A stretch of DNA of 62,446 nt from NCBI GenBank assembly GCA_003021655.1, contig PXRP01000019.1:1-62446 (forward strand), given 5' to 3'. The stretch's first letter is position 1, and each line of letters starts with the position of its first letter. Shown here in pieces: positions 60,634 to 62,446 of the stretch. The position numbers were made by a program, and so were the translations under genes. The notes under the pieces are model-generated. The model ran no database searches and was not told where the DNA came from. It was given only the letters and a program-made list of their open reading frames with translations. Source of the DNA: Halobacteriales archaeon QS_4_69_31 (GTDB lineage Archaea; Halobacteriota; Halobacteria; Halobacteriales; Haloarculaceae).

Positions 60634-60948
60634 TTATTCGGGGCGGTCGGCGGCAGGCTTCTCCGCGACGGTGTGTTCGAACGCCCAGTCCTCGAACTCC
60701 TCGAAGACGCCGGTGAGTTCTTCACCTCGCTTCGTCAGGTCGTAGTAGGTGGCAATCGGCCGGTCCTCCAGGCGTCTGGTGATGAGATCTTGCTCTTCTA
60801 AATCATCAAGCACCCGCGAGAGAGTGGTCGAGTCGGCCGTCGTCGTTTCTTGTAGTTCGCTGAATCGTTGTTCCACCCGCGCGACCGGACACATCTCGAA
60901 GACATCATCGTCGGGGTCGTGTTTGGGGGGACTGTCATTGCAAGGCAT
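60634..60948 (-). CDS. HxlR-family regulator with internal deletion
   Basis: 104 residues from MPCNDSPPKHDPDDDVFEMC at 60948. CPVARVEQRFSELQETTTAD and STTLSRVLDDLEEQDLITRR then PIATYYDLTKRGEELTGVFE are an HxlR winged helix. In normal HxlR proteins about 20 residues (for example a xIGxxWxLxILxxL helix) stand between CPVA and RFNEL; here they are missing, so helix 1 of the HTH is lost. The frame is intact. It may not fold as usual; I keep it as a CDS because the start, stop and codon use are normal. Confidence 0.55.
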   Translation of the reverse strand: MPCNDSPPKHDPDDDVFEMCPVARVEQRFSELQETTTADSTTLSRVLDDLEEQDLITRRLEDRPIATYYDLTKRGEELTGVFEEFEDWAFEHTVAEKPAADRPE

Positions 60949-61060
60949 GTATGCTATGTCCTACCATCCCGCTCCGCAAAAAGCTATTGCAGGCCCCTGT
61001 CGCGGGTCAGCTGTGTGGTCGTTTCTACAGGAGGAGCAGGCCGAGTGCCTCGGAGTCGTC

Positions 61061-61157
61061 CGAAAACCGGAGGTTTTCGTGAGCGGGCGAGAGCAGAGCT
61101 CTCGCTGCCATCGCGAATTCGAAGAATTCGCTCAATCACGAGAATCAACGATTCTCG
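61061..61157. repeat. Array of four 8-3-8 hairpins at 26-nt period
   Basis: Four perfect inverted repeats: CGAAAACC-GGA-GGTTTTCG (61061-61079), GCGAGAGC-AGA-GCTCTCGC (61087-61105), GCGAATTC-GAA-GAATTCGC (61113-61131), CGAGAATC-AAC-GATTCTCG (61139-61157). Each has an 8-bp stem and a 3-nt loop, and each starts exactly 26 nt after the last, with 7-nt spacers (TGAGCGG, TGCCATC, TCAATCA). The stems are unrelated in sequence. As 26 is not a multiple of three, the array is unlikely to code for protein. Confidence 0.9.
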
Positions 61158-61262
61158 ACCGACTTGACCCCGAGGCAGTTCACACCTCGCGCGGTGGTTC
61201 AGCCAGCTACGAACCTCTCCTCCACTGTGTGGATTGCTCCCCGTCGAGATATTCAAATGCCT

Positions 61263-61287
61263 CCGAGGGTGTCATAGAACGATTCAC
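61263..61287. repeat. 25-nt element, copy 2
   Basis: CCGAGGGTGTCATAGAACGA (then TTCAC) is 22/25 identical to 42445-42469. See that entry. Confidence 0.5.
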
Positions 61288-61452
61288 ACAGCAGTTCATT
61301 TCAGGGGAGGCTGTAACGAATCGTCCGATACGTAGATCTGCGGAGTTACCGCTGCGCCTTCTATCAGATGCGAGTGATGGTCCCGGAGTAGTCCAATAGA
61401 CCCAGCGTAGAGTCGGCAGTGGACCAGTGGCTGCGCCCGGAGAGCATACCCA

Positions 61453-61460
61453 ATATTTAA
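61453..61460 (+). promoter_or_regulatory. TATA box of the SnoaL-like gene
   Basis: ATATTTAA lies about 47 nt before the ATG at 61504, implying a leader of about 20 nt; a GGAAGG word sits in that leader. Confidence 0.5.
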
Positions 61461-61503
61461 TCTCACGGCATGTGGATAGTTATCACATTGGAAGGTAACT
61501 CCG

Positions 61504-62313
61504 ATGACCGAGCTCGAAGCCGAGAACAAACGGCGTATGCGACAGTATATCGACGCCTGGAACGATCACGACCCCGATGCGATCGTCTCGTTCCTGGCAG
61601 AGGACACTGAACAGTACACCGCCGATGAGCTACGGACGATCGCCGAGGATTGGTTTGAGGCCTTCCCCGATCTCACCCACGAAATCAAGGAACTCGCGGC
61701 CGACGGCAACTGGGTTCTCGGGCGACTCGTGCTGCGTGGTACCCATCAGGGCTCGTACATGGGGGTTGCGCCGACCGGGGACGAGGTCGAGGTCGCCGAC
61801 CACTTCTCGACCCGTTTTGAGGGCGGTCATATCGTCGAACACCACACCACAGCCGATCTCTACACCATGCTGGAACAGCTCGGAGTCACGCTTCCCCCCG
61901 ACCGACCGGAAGCGAACAACGAGGCACTCGTTCGGCAGTATTTCCAGGCACTCAACGACCGGGACACGGCGGCGTTCACGGAGACCATGGCGGAGGAGTT
62001 CACCTACGGCGACATCGAGGGACCCGAGGAGATGGCTGAGATGGATTGGAAGTGGCTCGAGACGATGGACCTCACCTGGGAGATCGACGAGATACATGCG
62101 GGAGAGGACTTCGTCACGACGCGGTTGACGGCATCGGGAACGCATCGTGGCGAGATCCTCGGTCTCGAACCGACCGGCAACTCTTTCGAGATCTCGGCGT
62201 TGACCCTGAGTCTGATCGAGGACGGGCATATCGTTGAGTGGTTCGGCCAGTGGGAATTCGCCAGTATGCTCGACCAGATTGGCGTTATCGATTCACCCAT
62301 TTACGACGAGTGA
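61504..62313 (+). CDS. Double SnoaL/NTF2-like (ester cyclase-type) protein
   Basis: 269 residues made of two tandem NTF2-like domains. Domain 1 (1-137): MRQYIDAWNDHDPDAIVSFL, FEAFPDLTHEIKELAADGNW and THQGSYMGVAPTGDEVEVAD then FEGGHIVEHHTTADLYTMLE. Domain 2 (140-269): EALVRQYFQALNDRDTAAFT, SGTHRGEILGLEPTGNSFEI then LIEDGHIVEWFGQWEFASML. The pattern is that of the SnoaL-like polyketide-cyclase/ester-cyclase group, usually one domain. G+C is lower than in its neighbours (for example AAC, GAT, TTT codons), which hints at transfer. Substrate unknown. Confidence 0.85.
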   Translation: MTELEAENKRRMRQYIDAWNDHDPDAIVSFLAEDTEQYTADELRTIAEDWFEAFPDLTHEIKELAADGNWVLGRLVLRGTHQGSYMGVAPTGDEVEVADHFSTRFEGGHIVEHHTTADLYTMLEQLGVTLPPDRPEANNEALVRQYFQALNDRDTAAFTETMAEEFTYGDIEGPEEMAEMDWKWLETMDLTWEIDEIHAGEDFVTTRLTASGTHRGEILGLEPTGNSFEISALTLSLIEDGHIVEWFGQWEFASMLDQIGVIDSPIYDE

Positions 62314-62345
62314 CGGAGAACTGATGCTACATACAGGGCACGCAC

Positions 62346-62360
62346 AGACCCAGTGGGTCT
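62346..62360. terminator. 15-bp palindrome between convergent genes
   Basis: AGACCCAGTGGGTCT at 62346-62360 has 7-bp arms around a single G. It lies between two convergent gene ends, 32 nt after one stop and 2 nt from the other. It could be a terminator hairpin or a protein-binding site. Confidence 0.4.
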
Positions 62361-62361
62361 C

Positions 62362-62446
62362 TCACTCGAACTGATCGGGTGGTTGATTCCATGGGTCGAT
62401 GCGGCCATCCCACGCTCGAAACTTCCGGTCGATCCCTTCGATCAGT
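62362..62446 (-). CDS. C-terminal fragment of an unidentified protein (runs off the right edge)
   Basis: On the minus strand the frame entering from the right edge reads LIEGIDRKFRAWDGRIDPWN then QPPDQFE and stops at 62362-62364. It has normal haloarchaeal amino-acid composition. No family is recognised from 27 residues. Confidence 0.5.
   Translation of the reverse strand, partial: LIEGIDRKFRAWDGRIDPWNQPPDQFE

Larger units (their letters stand above)
60949..61503. other. Gene-free stretch with hairpin array
   Basis: About 555 nt without a convincing gene. The readings available are rich in Ser, Arg and Cys and have atypical codon use. The stretch holds a hairpin of 5 bp (CCGAG, loop TGC, CTCGG at 61041-61053), the four-hairpin array at 61061-61157, a weak 5-bp inverted repeat with 9-nt loop at 61171-61189, the 25-nt element at 61263-61287, and the promoter of the SnoaL-like gene. 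Confidence 0.5.

Noticed and set aside
61061..61157. CRISPR array interpretation of the hairpin array
   Set aside because: The period is regular, but no repeat sequence is conserved between units, and there are no cas genes in the window.
61061..61157. Protein-coding interpretation of the hairpin array
   Set aside because: The 26-nt period is not a multiple of three, and no frame through it has haloarchaeal codon bias.

Overview
The window is a gene-dense, very GC-rich stretch of an extremely halophilic archaeon (class Halobacteria; genus not determinable from the sequence). The evidence is strongly acidic proteins, heavy use of GAC, GAG and GTC codons, archaeal TATA boxes placed for leaderless mRNAs, Tat signal peptides, PGF-CTERM-like tails, and archaeal markers: thermosome, membrane LonB, aCPSF1/FttA, archaeal ProRS and a ThiD-ThiN fusion.

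Layout. 1-6.0 kb: DUF151 nuclease-like protein, secreted acidic protein, MBL hydrolase, small HTH regulator, methyltransferase, GT2 glycosyltransferase and FAD amine/amino-acid oxidase. 6.3-13.4 kb: membrane protein with a repetitive tail, topoisomerase I with an inverted repeat upstream, amidohydrolase, thermosome subunit and NMN adenylyltransferase. 13.6-20.9 kb: lonB next to a CPBP membrane protease, small membrane proteins, an alkyltransferase-like protein without the catalytic Cys, Nudix hydrolase, and a molybdopterin oxidoreductase with a membrane anchor that may bind heme. 20.9-24.1 kb: a three-gene overlapping operon (P-loop kinase, RNA-binding protein, HAD phosphatase) divergent from a cytochrome P450. 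24.9-30.6 kb: glutamate synthase and a two-HTH regulator. 30.6-42.4 kb: RHH protein coupled to a 48-aa Cys protein, acyl-CoA dehydrogenase, RIO-like kinase, EamA transporter, FAD protein, SRPBCC protein, glutamate dehydrogenase, CitE-like lyase, MaoC hydratase, a secreted Tat protein and proS. 42.5-56.8 kb: aCPSF1/FttA, a PGF-CTERM-like surface protein, endonuclease III, a CAU tRNA, mutS, an AIR-synthase-related protein and thiDN. 57-62.4 kb: secreted HExxH peptidase, HTH regulators, a SnoaL-like protein and an unusual hairpin array.

Two themes stand out. First, many accessory genes are shortened relics: a GNAT acetyltransferase, an M24 peptidase, a frameshifted RecA/KaiC-like gene, an FG-GAP-type lipoprotein, an HTH gene, an HxlR regulator and an NmrA reductase. 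Several have lost internal blocks but stay in frame, as if by deletion between short homologies. Second, at 61061-61157 lie four perfect hairpins, each an 8-bp stem with a 3-nt loop. They start exactly 26 nt apart, yet the stem sequences are all unrelated: structure repeats, sequence does not. I know of no named element that fits.

Functional links: gltB and gdh both handle glutamate; gdh, CitE and MaoC lie together as in acetate/glyoxylate-type carbon metabolism; topA, mutS, nth and the alkyltransferase-like protein are genome maintenance; thermosome and LonB are protein quality control. No CRISPR array, rRNA or complete insertion sequence was seen; one relic resembles the 3' end of an IS200/IS605-type element.
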